DNA of 64,000 nt from Bacillota bacterium (GTDB lineage: Bacteria > Bacillota > Clostridia > TANB77 > CAG-465): assembly GCA_023410645.1 (NCBI GenBank), contig JAEYPQ010000073.1, positions 1 to 64,000 of the forward strand, read 5' to 3'. Positions 50,777 to 60,148 of the stretch are shown piece by piece; position 1 is the first letter of the stretch; the number at the start of each line of letters is the position of its first letter. The notes below the pieces were generated by a model. It had not been told where the DNA came from. It searched no databases and saw nothing but the letters and a program-made list of their open reading frames with translations. A program made the translations under genes and the position numbers.

Positions 50777-51544
50777 TTATCCCCTTTCATTTAATTTTAA
50801 TAATTCTTTAGCTAATTTTTTATATGTTTCAGCGCCTTTAGAATCAGGATCATATAATGTTATTGGAAGTCCATGACTTGGAGCCTCACTTAGACGTATA
50901 TTCCTTGGTATTATTGTTTGAAACACCTTATTATTAAAGTATTTCTCAACTTCAGTAGCTACTTGTGTAGATAAATTAGTTCTCGCATCAAACATTGTAA
51001 GTACTACACCTTCTATTTCAAGTTCTGGATTAAGATGCTTTTGCACAAGCTTTATAGTATTAATTAATTGTCCTAGCCCTTCTAATGCGTAATATTCACA
51101 TTGTATAGGTACAAGAACGCTATCAGAAGCAGTAAACGCATTAAGAGTTATTAAACCAAGTGATGGTGGACAATCAATAAAAACATAGTCATATTCGTTT
51201 TTTATGTTATCTATTGCTACTTTCAGCCTTGTTTCTCTTGATACCATTGACACAAGTTCAATTTCTGCTCCAGCTAAATCAATATTAGCCGCACAAACAT
51301 CTAACTTTTTTATCATTGTTGGTTGAATTATCTCTATCATTTCAACTTCATCAACTAAAACATTATATATTGATTTTCCATCTATTGGAACAACTCCAAG
51401 ACCACTAGTAGCATTTCCTTGTGGATCTATATCTACTAATAATACCTTTTTTCCTTTAGAAGCTATGCAAGCACTTAAATTAACTGCAGTAGTGGTCTTT
51501 CCAACTCCACCTTTTTGATTAGCTATTGATATTACTTTTGCCAT
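50777..51544 (-). CDS. parA: Chromosome-partitioning ATPase ParA (Soj)
   Basis: 255 residues. Deviant Walker A ANQKGGVGKTTTAVNL, switch region VDIDPQGNATSGLG and Walker B YDYVFIDCPPSLG. Chromosomal type (short, no N-terminal HTH). Partner of ParB in origin segregation, and in B. subtilis a modulator of DnaA. It is followed by parB with 4 bp between and separated from rsmG by a terminator. Confidence 0.96.
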   Translation of the reverse strand: MAKVISIANQKGGVGKTTTAVNLSACIASKGKKVLLVDIDPQGNATSGLGVVPIDGKSIYNVLVDEVEMIEIIQPTMIKKLDVCAANIDLAGAEIELVSMVSRETRLKVAIDNIKNEYDYVFIDCPPSLGLITLNAFTASDSVLVPIQCEYYALEGLGQLINTIKLVQKHLNPELEIEGVVLTMFDARTNLSTQVATEVEKYFNNKVFQTIIPRNIRLSEAPSHGLPITLYDPDSKGAETYKKLAKELLKLNERG

Positions 51545-51581
51545 AATGTCACCTCGAGCTATATTATATTACATTTTGTAT

Positions 51582-51630
51582 AAAAAAAAAAGAGTTAAAC
51601 AAAAAAATATTTGTTTTTATCTCTTTTTTT
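51582..51630 (-). terminator. Probable terminator between rsmG and parA
   Basis: Imperfect A/T-rich stem (AAAGAGATAAAAACAA/TTGTTTAACTCTTT) followed by a long T run on the minus strand. Confidence 0.55.
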
Positions 51631-51643
51631 ATTGATTTAATTA

Positions 51644-52369
51644 TTATAAAGGCTCCTTTTTTATCTTTCCATAACTTCTTGGATATTTTTTCGGAGTTTT
51701 TTCAACTCTAATAATTTCTACTATACTCCTACTATATGTTTCATCATCAACTTTATACGAATATTTATATATATTTCTAATATTACATTTTAGTTCATCT
51801 AGTGCCCTTTTCGCTTTTTCTAATTCACTTAAAATATTATCAGATTTCATCAATAAGCACTTACCGCCTACTTTTATATATGGGGTATCAAATTCAATTA
51901 AGTTACTTAATCCTGAAACTGCCCTAGAAACTGCATAATCATAATTTTCTCTATATTCAATTTTTTGTCCAATATCTTCTGCTCTTCCATGTAATATTCT
52001 TACATTAGACAAATTTAAAATTTTAATTACCTCTTCCAAAAATATAAGCCTCTTATTTAAACTATCAAGTAATGTGATTGTTATATTATTTTCAAAATAT
52101 ATTGCTATTACTATACCTGGAAATCCTGCACCAGTACCGACATCTATTAAATTTTTATTTATATCTATATATTTAACTATCTCTAAACAATCAATAAAAT
52201 GCTTTACTATTATTTCATACTCATCAGTAATTGCAGTTAAATTCATTTTTTCATTCCACTCTAATAATAAATCTTTATATTTTTCAAATTTATCTAACAT
52301 TTTATCATTAAGTTCAATATTAATCTTATTAGTCTCATATTTTAATATATCTTTAAAATCACTTTTCAC
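51644..52369 (-). CDS. rsmG: 16S rRNA (guanine527-N7)-methyltransferase
   Basis: 241 residues. RsmG/GidB signatures: EWNEKMNLTAITD, the SAM loop LIDVGTGAGFPGIVIAI, LDSLNKRLIFLEEV, and DYAVSRAVSGLSNL. Methylates G527 of 16S rRNA. Nine bases after mnmG, the conserved gidA-gidB order. Confidence 0.95.
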   Translation of the reverse strand: MKSDFKDILKYETNKINIELNDKMLDKFEKYKDLLLEWNEKMNLTAITDEYEIIVKHFIDCLEIVKYIDINKNLIDVGTGAGFPGIVIAIYFENNITITLLDSLNKRLIFLEEVIKILNLSNVRILHGRAEDIGQKIEYRENYDYAVSRAVSGLSNLIEFDTPYIKVGGKCLLMKSDNILSELEKAKRALDELKCNIRNIYKYSYKVDDETYSRSIVEIIRVEKTPKKYPRSYGKIKKEPL

Positions 52370-52378
52370 ATGAAAACC

Positions 52379-54268
52379 TCACTTTATATTATTTTGATTA
52401 AGATAAATCATTAATACTGATATATCTGCAGGTGAAATACCTGATATTCTAGATGCTTGACCAATAGAATTAGGTTTTTGTTTATTTAGTTTTTGCCTTG
52501 CTTCTAAACTTAATCCAATAATTTTCTCATAATCTATATCACTATTTAATCTTTTATTTTCTAATTTTCTAAAATCCTCTATTTGTTCTAATTGTAATTT
52601 TATATATCCCTCATATTTAATATCAATTTCTGCTTCTTCAATAACTGAATCTGGTAATTTAGGTCTATTCTCATCTAATTCCTTAATGTTTTCATAAGTT
52701 AATTCACTTCTTTTTAATAAATCACCTATCTTAACTCCTGATGTTATTGGAGAACTGCCTAGTCCAATCAAAATTTTGTTATTTTCTTCAGTTGGCTTTA
52801 TAGTTGTATCTCTAAGTCTCTTTATCTCGGCATTTATCATATTCTTTTTAGCTATAAATTTTTCATATCTTTCACGTGAAATTAATCCTATTTCATATCC
52901 TTTTTCTGTAAGTCTTAAATCAGCATTATCTTGTCTTAACATTAATCTATATTCTGATCTTGATGTCATCATTCGATATGGCTCATTAGTACCCTTAGTT
53001 ATTAGATCATCTATTAAAACACCTATATACGCCTCAGATCTATCAAGAATAAAAGGTTCTATATTATCTACCTTTCGTGCTGCATTTATTCCAGCAATTA
53101 AGCCTTGTGCAGCAGCTTCTTCATATCCAGAACTTCCATTAACTTGTCCAGCAAAGAAAAGACCATCTATACCTTTATATTCTAAACCTAAACTAAGATT
53201 AGTTGAATCAATACAATCATATTCAATTGCATAAGCTGGTCTCATCATTTTAGCATTTTCAAGTCCAGGAACAGTTCTATACATTTTAATTTGTACTTCT
53301 TCTGGTAGAGAAGATGACATACCTTGTATATACATCTCTGATGTAGCCTCTCCTAAAGGTTCAATAAACAATTGATGTCTTTCCTTATCACTAAATCTAA
53401 CAACTTTATCTTCTATTGAAGGACAATATCTAGGACCAATTCCATGAATTTTTCCACTATATATAGGAGATCTATGAAGATTATTACGTATTATTTCATG
53501 AGTTGCTTCAGTAGTATAAGTTAAATAACAATCTACTTGATCCCTATTTATTATTTCTTCATTTCCTTCATTTTCAAAAGAAAACGGTATAATTTTTTTA
53601 TCGCCATGTTGAACTTCCATCTTAGAAAAATCTATACAATTCTTATTAATTCTAGCTGGTGTTCCTGTTTTAAATCTTCTTAATTCAACACCAATATCAA
53701 TTAAACTTTGTGATAAATCATTTGCTGGAAAGACACCATCCGGACCACTTTCATATGAAATTTCACCTATTATAACTTTTCCTTTTAAATATGTGCCAGT
53801 TGCCACAACAATAGATTTACATAAAAATGTAGCACCTATTTTTGTTTCTACACCATATATTTTTTTATCTTTTACTAATATTTTCACAATTTCAGCTTGA
53901 TAAACATCTAGATTAGGCTGATTTTCCATTGTTTTTTTCATTTCAATATGGTACATCCTTCTATCTGCTTGTACTCTTAAAGAATGAACAGCAGGACCTT
54001 TTGACATATTTAAAACTTTTGATTGAATAAAAGTCTTATCAGCATTTCTTGCCATCTCACCACCAAGTGCATCAATTTCTCTTACTAAATGTCCTTTTGA
54101 AGTTCCTCCAATACTTGGATTACAAGGCATATTAGCAAGTGTATCTAAATTTATAACAAATGAAGCAGTCTTTTTGCCAAGCCTCGCACTTGCAAGGGCT
54201 GCTTCACATCCAGCATGCCCAGCACCTATTACAACTACATCATACTCTCCTAAAATATATTTTTCCAT
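52379..54268 (-). CDS. mnmG: tRNA uridine-5-carboxymethylaminomethyl modification enzyme MnmG
   Basis: 629 residues from the ATG at 54268 (AGGAAGTGAAATA upstream). FAD site VVVIGAGHAGCEAALASARLG, CNPSIGGTSKGHLVREIDALGG, and the C-terminal RISGISPADISVL. With MnmE it builds the cmnm5 group at U34 of tRNAs. Downstream of mnmE by 11 bp. It also carries the candidate parS core. Confidence 0.96.
   Translation of the reverse strand: MEKYILGEYDVVVIGAGHAGCEAALASARLGKKTASFVINLDTLANMPCNPSIGGTSKGHLVREIDALGGEMARNADKTFIQSKVLNMSKGPAVHSLRVQADRRMYHIEMKKTMENQPNLDVYQAEIVKILVKDKKIYGVETKIGATFLCKSIVVATGTYLKGKVIIGEISYESGPDGVFPANDLSQSLIDIGVELRRFKTGTPARINKNCIDFSKMEVQHGDKKIIPFSFENEGNEEIINRDQVDCYLTYTTEATHEIIRNNLHRSPIYSGKIHGIGPRYCPSIEDKVVRFSDKERHQLFIEPLGEATSEMYIQGMSSSLPEEVQIKMYRTVPGLENAKMMRPAYAIEYDCIDSTNLSLGLEYKGIDGLFFAGQVNGSSGYEEAAAQGLIAGINAARKVDNIEPFILDRSEAYIGVLIDDLITKGTNEPYRMMTSRSEYRLMLRQDNADLRLTEKGYEIGLISRERYEKFIAKKNMINAEIKRLRDTTIKPTEENNKILIGLGSSPITSGVKIGDLLKRSELTYENIKELDENRPKLPDSVIEEAEIDIKYEGYIKLQLEQIEDFRKLENKRLNSDIDYEKIIGLSLEARQKLNKQKPNSIGQASRISGISPADISVLMIYLNQNNIK
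52868..52883. promoter_or_regulatory. Candidate parS site inside mnmG
   Basis: TCTTTCACGTGAAATT matches the parS consensus TGTTTCACGTGAAACA at 13 of 16 positions, with the 12-bp palindromic core TTTCACGTGAAA intact. It is about 2.1 kb upstream of parB in the operon direction and near the origin, where functional parS sites concentrate. Confidence 0.6.
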
Positions 54269-54279
54269 TATTTCACTTC

Positions 54280-55662
54280 CTATTTTCCTAAACAAAATTT
54301 TTCAAAAATTTTATTTAATACATCTTCAGACACATCAGATCCGATAATTTCTCCTAAAGATTTAGTAGCACTTTTTACAAATATTGAAATTATATCTATT
54401 GGCTGCCCATTTTGAATTTCTAATTTTGCTTCTTCTAAATAATTAACAGATTTTTTCAATAAATCTTTATGCCTAGAATTTGTTATAATTAATTCATGTT
54501 CATAATCAAAATCTTCTTTTATAAAAATTTCACTTATTTTCTGTTTTAATAAATTTATATTTTCATTATTTTTTATGGAAGTAAATATTATATCTTCCGC
54601 TTTTATATTGAATTCACTTAATTGGTCCAAAAAGGTATCAAAAATTGATTTTTGTACTTCATCAATCTTATTTATCACCACAGTAAATTTAATTCCTTTA
54701 TTTTGAATTTTAGAAAGTATATTTTTATCCTCTTCCTCTAACTTTGAATTTGCATTTAACATATATATTACAAAATCAGTTTCATCCAAAATTTTAATAC
54801 TCTTTTCTACTCCAATTTTTTCAATTACATCCTCAGTATCTCTTATACCAGCTGTGTCTGATATATTTAAAACTATATTTCCCAGATTAATAGTCTCTTC
54901 AACTATATCCCTAGTTGTACCTGCAATATCTGTTACAATAGCTTTTTCATATTCAGCTAAAGAATTAAGTAGTGATGATTTACCCACATTAGGCTTTCCA
55001 AGTATAGCTGCATTAATACCTTGTTTTATATATTTTCCATGATCATAGGTTCTTATAAGCTCGTTTATTTCACTTATTTTTTTATTTAAAATAGATATAA
55101 CATTATTATTTTCAACTTCATCATAATCATATTCTGGATAGTCAACACTTACTTCAATATGTGCAAGTAATTCTACCAATTCTTCTCTTAATTCTTTTAT
55201 TTTTTTTGATATATTTCCATCTCTCTGATTTGATGCAATTTTAGCTTCAGTCTTTGTTTTTGCATTAATTAAATTTATTACAGCTTCAGCTTGCGACAAA
55301 TCCATTTTACCATTTAAAAATGCCCTTTTAGAAAATTCACCTGGATCAGCTAAAATAGCACCATTTTCAAGTACTATTGATAATATTTGACGTGTTATTT
55401 CATTACCACCATGACAATTAATTTCACAAATATCTTCACCAGTAAAAGATCTTGGAGCTTTAAAATATGAAACTAAGACATCATCAATTAATTCATTATT
55501 ATAATATATTTTTCCATAAACTATTGTGTTAGGATTTATTTCATTTTTAGTTTTAAAAATCTTATTTATTATTTCTAAACTTTTATCTCCACTAATTCTT
55601 ATTATACTAATTCCGCTATTTGAAAGTGCAGTTCCAATAGCAGCTATAGTGCTTGTTGACAT
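54280..55662 (-). CDS. mnmE: tRNA modification GTPase MnmE
   Basis: 460 residues. N-terminal tetrahydrofolate-binding domain, G-domain with GKPNVGKSSLL (G1), DIAGTTRD (G2/G3 region), DTAGIRDTED and NKID (G4), and the C-terminal FCLGK, the Cys-containing family ending. Works with MnmG on tRNA wobble uridines. A terminator at 55682 separates it from jag. Confidence 0.96.
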   Translation of the reverse strand: MSTSTIAAIGTALSNSGISIIRISGDKSLEIINKIFKTKNEINPNTIVYGKIYYNNELIDDVLVSYFKAPRSFTGEDICEINCHGGNEITRQILSIVLENGAILADPGEFSKRAFLNGKMDLSQAEAVINLINAKTKTEAKIASNQRDGNISKKIKELREELVELLAHIEVSVDYPEYDYDEVENNNVISILNKKISEINELIRTYDHGKYIKQGINAAILGKPNVGKSSLLNSLAEYEKAIVTDIAGTTRDIVEETINLGNIVLNISDTAGIRDTEDVIEKIGVEKSIKILDETDFVIYMLNANSKLEEEDKNILSKIQNKGIKFTVVINKIDEVQKSIFDTFLDQLSEFNIKAEDIIFTSIKNNENINLLKQKISEIFIKEDFDYEHELIITNSRHKDLLKKSVNYLEEAKLEIQNGQPIDIISIFVKSATKSLGEIIGSDVSEDVLNKIFEKFCLGK

Positions 55663-55681
55663 AATTTTTCACCTTTTCTAT

Positions 55682-55704
55682 AAAAAATCAGCATATAGCT
55701 GATC
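55682..55704 (-). terminator. Terminator after jag
   Basis: 6-bp stem ATCAGC/GCTGAT, 5-nt loop, then six T on the minus strand, just past the jag stop. Confidence 0.7.
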
Positions 55705-55710
55705 TTTTAA

Positions 55711-56367
55711 TTAATTATATTTTTTCTTTATTACGACTCTTCTTCTTGGTTCTTCCCCAATACTTTCAGTTTCAACGTCATCTCTATTTGCAAGTTCGCT
55801 GTGGATAATCAATCTTTCATAAGCTGACATTGGTTCAAGTCTAATAGGCTTTCTAAACTTTACAGCATTAAATGCCATTTTATTTGCAAGTTTTCTAAGT
55901 TTTTCTTCTTTTTGCTTTTTATAACCATTAATTTCTACGAAGACTTTAGCATATTCTTCATCTTCCCTTTGAAGCATTGAATTAATTAAAGATTGAAATG
56001 ACTCTATTGTTTTACCTTTATAACCTATTAAATGAGATACGTTATTTCCAGTAATATCAAGTAAAATTTGATTATCATTTTGTTTAACCTCATACTTGAT
56101 ATCCTCTTCACCAGTGATTTTGAATAAATTTGACAATATATCGTTAATTTTATTAATTGTTAACTTTGCTTGTTCTTCATTTATTCTCTTATCAACAGTA
56201 AGTCTAACTTTTGCTAATTTTGCAGAAAGGATTCCAAGAATTCCACCAGATGAAGGTTCTTCTAAAATTTCTATTTTAACATCATCTCTTGAAACTTTAA
56301 GTTCTTCTAATCCTTTTCTAATAGCTTCCTCCGTAGTTTTTGCTACTTGCTCAGTTATTTTTTTCAT
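55711..56367 (-). CDS. jag: RNA-binding protein Jag/KhpB (SpoIIIJ-associated)
   Basis: 218 residues. Jag_N domain (KITEQVAKTTEEAIRKGLEELKV), KH domain with the GYKG loop (LIGYKGKTIESFQSL) and R3H domain ending NRDDVETESIGEEPRRRVVIKKK. Binds RNA with KhpA and influences division and envelope growth. Follows yidC with 3 bp between, the standard arrangement. Confidence 0.94.
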   Translation of the reverse strand: MKKITEQVAKTTEEAIRKGLEELKVSRDDVKIEILEEPSSGGILGILSAKLAKVRLTVDKRINEEQAKLTINKINDILSNLFKITGEEDIKYEVKQNDNQILLDITGNNVSHLIGYKGKTIESFQSLINSMLQREDEEYAKVFVEINGYKKQKEEKLRKLANKMAFNAVKFRKPIRLEPMSAYERLIIHSELANRDDVETESIGEEPRRRVVIKKKYN

Positions 56368-56370
56368 CCT

Positions 56371-57198
56371 TTATTCCCCCTTTTCTAAGGCAAGATTCTT
56401 TTCATCTTTTATGATAACCTTATTTACAAATATTTGTTGAAGTATTGAAAGTATATTACCAAATAACCAATATACACCTAGTGCAAGTGGCATTGAATAA
56501 GAAATGGAAGCAGATAAAAGTGGCATCATAAGATTAGTTGTTCTCTGCATTTCTTTTTGCTCATCTGTTAAGGTCTGAGTTTTTTGCATAAGCTTATTTT
56601 GAATAATTGAAAATACTATAGAAAGTAACGGTATAACTAATGAAAAAGGTGTCACTCTTTTTGCTGGATCACTATTGAATGTATTAGCTGGTATATCTCC
56701 TAGATTTATTATATTTCCAACATTCATATCAATTATTTTTTCTTTATTTGCAACTATTATTTCATTTTCATTCATTTCTTTTGTTGTAACTTCTTCTTTA
56801 CCTAAAACATTTTGTGTATAAACTCTAATTTGTTCTTGAGGCGTTTGAGTTATATATGTAAGTGGTTGTTTTACTATAAAAAACATGCTTAATACTATAG
56901 GTATTTGTATTAATAATGGTAAACATCCTCCAAGAGGATTGATTTTATATTCACCATATAATTTTGTTAATTCTTCTGCTTGTTTTTGTTTATCATTTTT
57001 ATATTTTTCTCTTATTTTTTTATCTAATGGCGCTATCTTCTTCATTTTTTCTGTTGATTTTATTTGTCCCAATGATAATGGAAATAAAATCAATTTTGTA
57101 AATAACGTAAACAATAATATTGATAAGAAATAATTATCATTTACAATGCTATATATGAATCTAATAATAAGCCCAAAAAATTCTGCAATTGCTGTCAT
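56371..57198 (-). CDS. yidC: Membrane protein insertase YidC
   Basis: 275 residues, five membrane helices. Pattern FTKLILFPLSLGQIKSTEKMKKI, NPLGGCLPLLIQIPI and the late helices NKLMQKTQTLTDEQKEMQRTTNLMMPLLSASISYSMPLALGVYWLFGN. Inserts membrane proteins with or without SecYEG. An Asn/Glu-rich extracytoplasmic loop of about 50 residues (115-165) is longer than in Bacillus SpoIIIJ. No lipobox cysteine is seen. Confidence 0.94.
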   Translation of the reverse strand: MTAIAEFFGLIIRFIYSIVNDNYFLSILLFTLFTKLILFPLSLGQIKSTEKMKKIAPLDKKIREKYKNDKQKQAEELTKLYGEYKINPLGGCLPLLIQIPIVLSMFFIVKQPLTYITQTPQEQIRVYTQNVLGKEEVTTKEMNENEIIVANKEKIIDMNVGNIINLGDIPANTFNSDPAKRVTPFSLVIPLLSIVFSIIQNKLMQKTQTLTDEQKEMQRTTNLMMPLLSASISYSMPLALGVYWLFGNILSILQQIFVNKVIIKDEKNLALEKGE

Positions 57199-57215
57199 TA
57201 TAAATATCCCTCATT

Positions 57216-57467
57216 TCACTTTAAATAATCAATTCCACCTTTTGCAAATGGATTGCATTTTAATATTCTTATAAATCCTAAAATATTCCCTTTTATTATA
57301 CCATATTTGTCAACAGCTTGTTTAGTATATTCAGAGCAAGTCGGATAGTATATGCATCTTCTTCCTAATGAATATGAAATATGTTTTTGATAGAAAATTA
57401 TTAATAATATTTCTAATCTTCTTGGTATTTTAATAATAAATGATATAAATTTATTAACTTTTTTCAT
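57216..57467 (-). CDS. yidD: Membrane protein insertion efficiency factor YidD
   Basis: 83 residues from the ATG at 57467, overlapping the rnpA stop. Family motif: RRCIYYPTCSEYTKQAVDKYG followed by RILKCNPFAKGGIDYL. A small peripheral membrane protein located between rnpA and yidC, as usual. Confidence 0.93.
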   Translation of the reverse strand: MKKVNKFISFIIKIPRRLEILLIIFYQKHISYSLGRRCIYYPTCSEYTKQAVDKYGIIKGNILGFIRILKCNPFAKGGIDYLK

Positions 57468-57816
57468 ATAAATCAAGCTCCCCGAAACATTCTTTTAATT
57501 GTTTATAAATAATATTAAAATCTATCATATCTAATTTTACATATTTTTTATACAAAATTATGATATTATACCCTTTTTTTAAATTAATTTCTTCTTGTTT
57601 ATATGCTTCTCTTGCCCATCTTTTCATTTTATTTCTATGTACGCTTATACCATTTTTTTTTGAAACACAAATTCCAAGATAATTTATTTTTTTAAAATTA
57701 CTATTTCTATTTATTTTTATTGCATGTACAGTAATATATTTTTTTGAAGAATAAAATCCTTTATTTAGTACATATTTAAATTTTTTGTTTTCTTTCATAC
57801 TATATGTAAATTTCAT
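57454..57816 (-). CDS. rnpA: Ribonuclease P protein component
   Basis: 120 residues, strongly basic. The RNR-type motif reads NGISVHRNKMKRWAREAYK. Binds RNase P RNA for tRNA 5' maturation. Between rpmH and yidD; a hairpin at about 57837-57869 in the rpmH-rnpA gap may tune read-through. Confidence 0.93.
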   Translation of the reverse strand: MKFTYSMKENKKFKYVLNKGFYSSKKYITVHAIKINRNSNFKKINYLGICVSKKNGISVHRNKMKRWAREAYKQEEINLKKGYNIIILYKKYVKLDMIDFNIIYKQLKECFGELDLYEKS

Positions 57817-57876
57817 ATTTTCACCTTATATATAGACAAAAGTGGATATGACAAACATACCCACTTTTCCAGTAGC

Positions 57877-58011
57877 CTAAGCACTTAAAACTTTTCTTCC
57901 TTTAGCTCTTCTTCTTCTTAAAACAGCTCTACCTGATATAGTACTCATTCTATTTCTAAACCCATGTACTTTTTGTCTTTGTAATTTTTTTGGTTGATAT
58001 GTTCTTTTCAT
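57877..58011 (-). CDS. rpmH: 50S ribosomal protein L34
   Basis: 44 residues, canonical L34: MKRTYQPKKLQRQKVHGFRNR and RRRRAKGRKVLSA. Strong ribosome site (TAGGAGGTGTAGCA). First gene of the leftward operon from the origin. Confidence 0.97.
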   Translation of the reverse strand: MKRTYQPKKLQRQKVHGFRNRMSTISGRAVLRRRRAKGRKVLSA

Positions 58012-58509
58012 TGCTACACCTCCTAAAAGTAATTTTTATATGTATTTTATTTCAATACTGCAATGATTAAAATAAATTTTAAATTTAATCAAAAGTTAAT
58101 TCATTATACAATATTATTTTTATTTTGTCAATCTATTTTAATATTTTTTTATTTTATGTTTACTTGCCTACTCCATATCTAAAATTAAATTATTATAACC
58201 ATATTCTACATTTAGCTTAAATTTCGACAAAAAGTTATTATTTTTGTATTTCCACAAACTATATTATTTTCTTTTGAACATATGGTAAATTTTTAAATAA
58301 AAAATACTAAAAGTATTGTTTTTTTGCATGTTTCATGATATATTAATCTAGGAAGTAAATATTTTAATTTTCACATGTTTCACATTAATCCACAATAATT
58401 ATGTAATTTGTTTTGTCAATTATTATTATTTTGTCGAAAAGTTATCAACACCTGTGGATAACTCTGTGGATAACTTAAAAAAACATGTGTTTTTAAGAAA
58501 GGTGGTTTT
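58012..58509. other. oriC: Origin of replication, dnaA-upstream part
   Basis: A 498-bp AT-rich gap between rpmH and dnaA, at the switch of gene orientation. Two perfect minus-strand DnaA boxes TGTGGATAA at 58453-58461 and 58465-58473, and a one-mismatch box TTATCAACA at 58442-58450. A Spo0A-like box TGTCGAA at 58432-58438 lies four bases from the latter. These sites probably also serve dnaA autoregulation. Confidence 0.8.
58224..58230 (-). promoter_or_regulatory. Spo0A-like box in the origin region
   Basis: TTCGACA within AATTTCGACAAAAAG, between rpmH and dnaA. It is the first of two such boxes in the origin. Confidence 0.4.
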
Positions 58510-59928
58510 ATGGAAAAAAGTTTTATGGAAATATGGTCAGAAGCCTTGGAAATACTGAAAGAAGAGATATCTCCAATAGGATATAAAACCTATGTAGATG
58601 TTATGGTTCCAAGACTTGTTGATGAAAACACATTATGTTTATTATCACCATCAACATACCATGTTACAGTTTGTCAAACTAGATATTTAGATTTAATTCA
58701 AAATACATTAACTCATTTAACAAAAAAATCTTATAATATAATTTTTGAAGCAAAAGAAAATATACCCGACTCAATAAAAACAGATGAATCTGAAATACTA
58801 GTAGCAGAAAATTTAGAAAAAACCACAAAAGAGAATAAAGTAGAAGAGGTATCTATACCTAAAACAACAACTACTATTGAAAAAACTAATGAAAAACATG
58901 ATAACGGAAATTTAAATTCAAAATATACCTTTGAAAATTTTATTGTTGGATCTAACAATAGATTTGCACACGCAGCAGCAGTTGCAGTTTTTGAAAATCC
59001 TGGTATAAAATATAACCCACTTTTTATTTATGGTGGAGTAGGACTAGGTAAAACTCACTTAATGCAAGCAATAGGAAATGAAATGTTAAAAAATAATCCT
59101 AATACTAAAATTGTTTATTGCACAGGTGAATTATTTGCAAATGAACTAGTTTCTGCAATTATGACAGACAAGAATGAATCATTTAGAAAAAAGTATAGGA
59201 ATATTGATTTATTATTAATAGATGATATTCAATTTTTGGCTGGAAAAGAAAAATGTCAAGAAGAATTTTTCCACACTTTTAACACTTTATTTGAAAGTGG
59301 GAAGCAAATTGTACTTACATCTGAAAAACCACCAAAAGAAATAGCAATGTTAGAGGATAGACTAAAAACAAGATTTGATATGGGACTTTCTGTTGATATA
59401 CAAACACCAGACTATGAGACAAGACTTGCTATTCTTAGAAAAAAAGCTGAAAAAGAAAGATATATTATAGACGATGATGTATTAGTAAAAATAGCTACTA
59501 GAGTTAAATCTAATATTCGTGAATTAGAAGGTGTTTTTAATAAATTAATTGCATATACATCTTTTACTAATAATGAATTAACAGATGCTGTAGTTGATAA
59601 CACGATAGAATCAATTCTTGTAAAAAATACTAAAGTTCTTACAAGTAGATTAATTATGCAAGTAGTTTGTAAATTTTTCAATTTAAAAGTATCGGATATC
59701 GTAAGTGATAAAAGATCTAATAGTGTTGCTTTCCCAAGACAGATAGCTATGTATCTATGTAGGGAAGTAGCAAACTTATCTTTTCCATCAATAGGAAAGG
59801 ATTTTGGGGGGAGAGATCATTCAACAGTTTTACATGCATATTCAAAAATTAAAGAAGAATATGATAAAAATAGTGAAACAAGAAATTTAATAGAAGATAT
59901 AAAAAAATCCTTATCTATAGCGGATTAG
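58510..59928 (+). CDS. dnaA: Chromosomal replication initiator DnaA
   Basis: 472 residues. Domain I at the N-terminus (IWSEALEILKEEISPIGYKTYVD), a Thr/Lys/Glu linker (about 85-135), AAA+ domain III with GGVGLGKTHLMQAIGNEM and LLIDDIQFLAGKE, and domain IV HTH with the signature GGRDHSTVLHAYSKI. Binds TTATCCACA boxes, present on both sides of the gene. Normal length, intact. Confidence 0.98.
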   Translation: MEKSFMEIWSEALEILKEEISPIGYKTYVDVMVPRLVDENTLCLLSPSTYHVTVCQTRYLDLIQNTLTHLTKKSYNIIFEAKENIPDSIKTDESEILVAENLEKTTKENKVEEVSIPKTTTTIEKTNEKHDNGNLNSKYTFENFIVGSNNRFAHAAAVAVFENPGIKYNPLFIYGGVGLGKTHLMQAIGNEMLKNNPNTKIVYCTGELFANELVSAIMTDKNESFRKKYRNIDLLLIDDIQFLAGKEKCQEEFFHTFNTLFESGKQIVLTSEKPPKEIAMLEDRLKTRFDMGLSVDIQTPDYETRLAILRKKAEKERYIIDDDVLVKIATRVKSNIRELEGVFNKLIAYTSFTNNELTDAVVDNTIESILVKNTKVLTSRLIMQVVCKFFNLKVSDIVSDKRSNSVAFPRQIAMYLCREVANLSFPSIGKDFGGRDHSTVLHAYSKIKEEYDKNSETRNLIEDIKKSLSIAD

Positions 59929-59984
59929 ATAGGAATATTACATTTTTATTTCAGTGATATTACACAATTATTACTGAAGCAAAG

Positions 59985-60110
59985 TTATCCACATATAATT
60001 GTTGATAACCATGTTAATAACTTGTGTATAATTTTTTAAATCTATTTTTATCCACAACAAACAAAGATTCTGTGGATAAAAAACACAAGTTATCCACAGA
60101 ATTATCCACA
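59985..60110. promoter_or_regulatory. oriC: DnaA-box cluster between dnaA and dnaN
   Basis: Five perfect DnaA boxes: TTATCCACA at 59985-59993, 60048-60056, 60090-60098 and 60102-60110 on the plus strand, and TGTGGATAA at 60071-60079 on the minus strand, with further near matches. Together with the dnaA-upstream cluster this makes a bipartite origin, as in Bacillus. Confidence 0.88.
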
Positions 60111-60148
60111 AATATAAATTCAGTGGTACCAATATGTGTAAATACTTT

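Noticed and set aside
52364..52378. TTTTCACATGAAAA near the rsmG start as a second parS
   Set aside because: Only about 11 of 16 positions match, and the sequence is explained by the rsmG start region.
52776..53234. Plus-strand 152-aa open frame within mnmG
   Set aside because: Shadow of the conserved mnmG coding sequence.
58371..58386. ACATGTTTCACATT near the origin as parS
   Set aside because: Only one half-site matches; the palindromic partner is missing.
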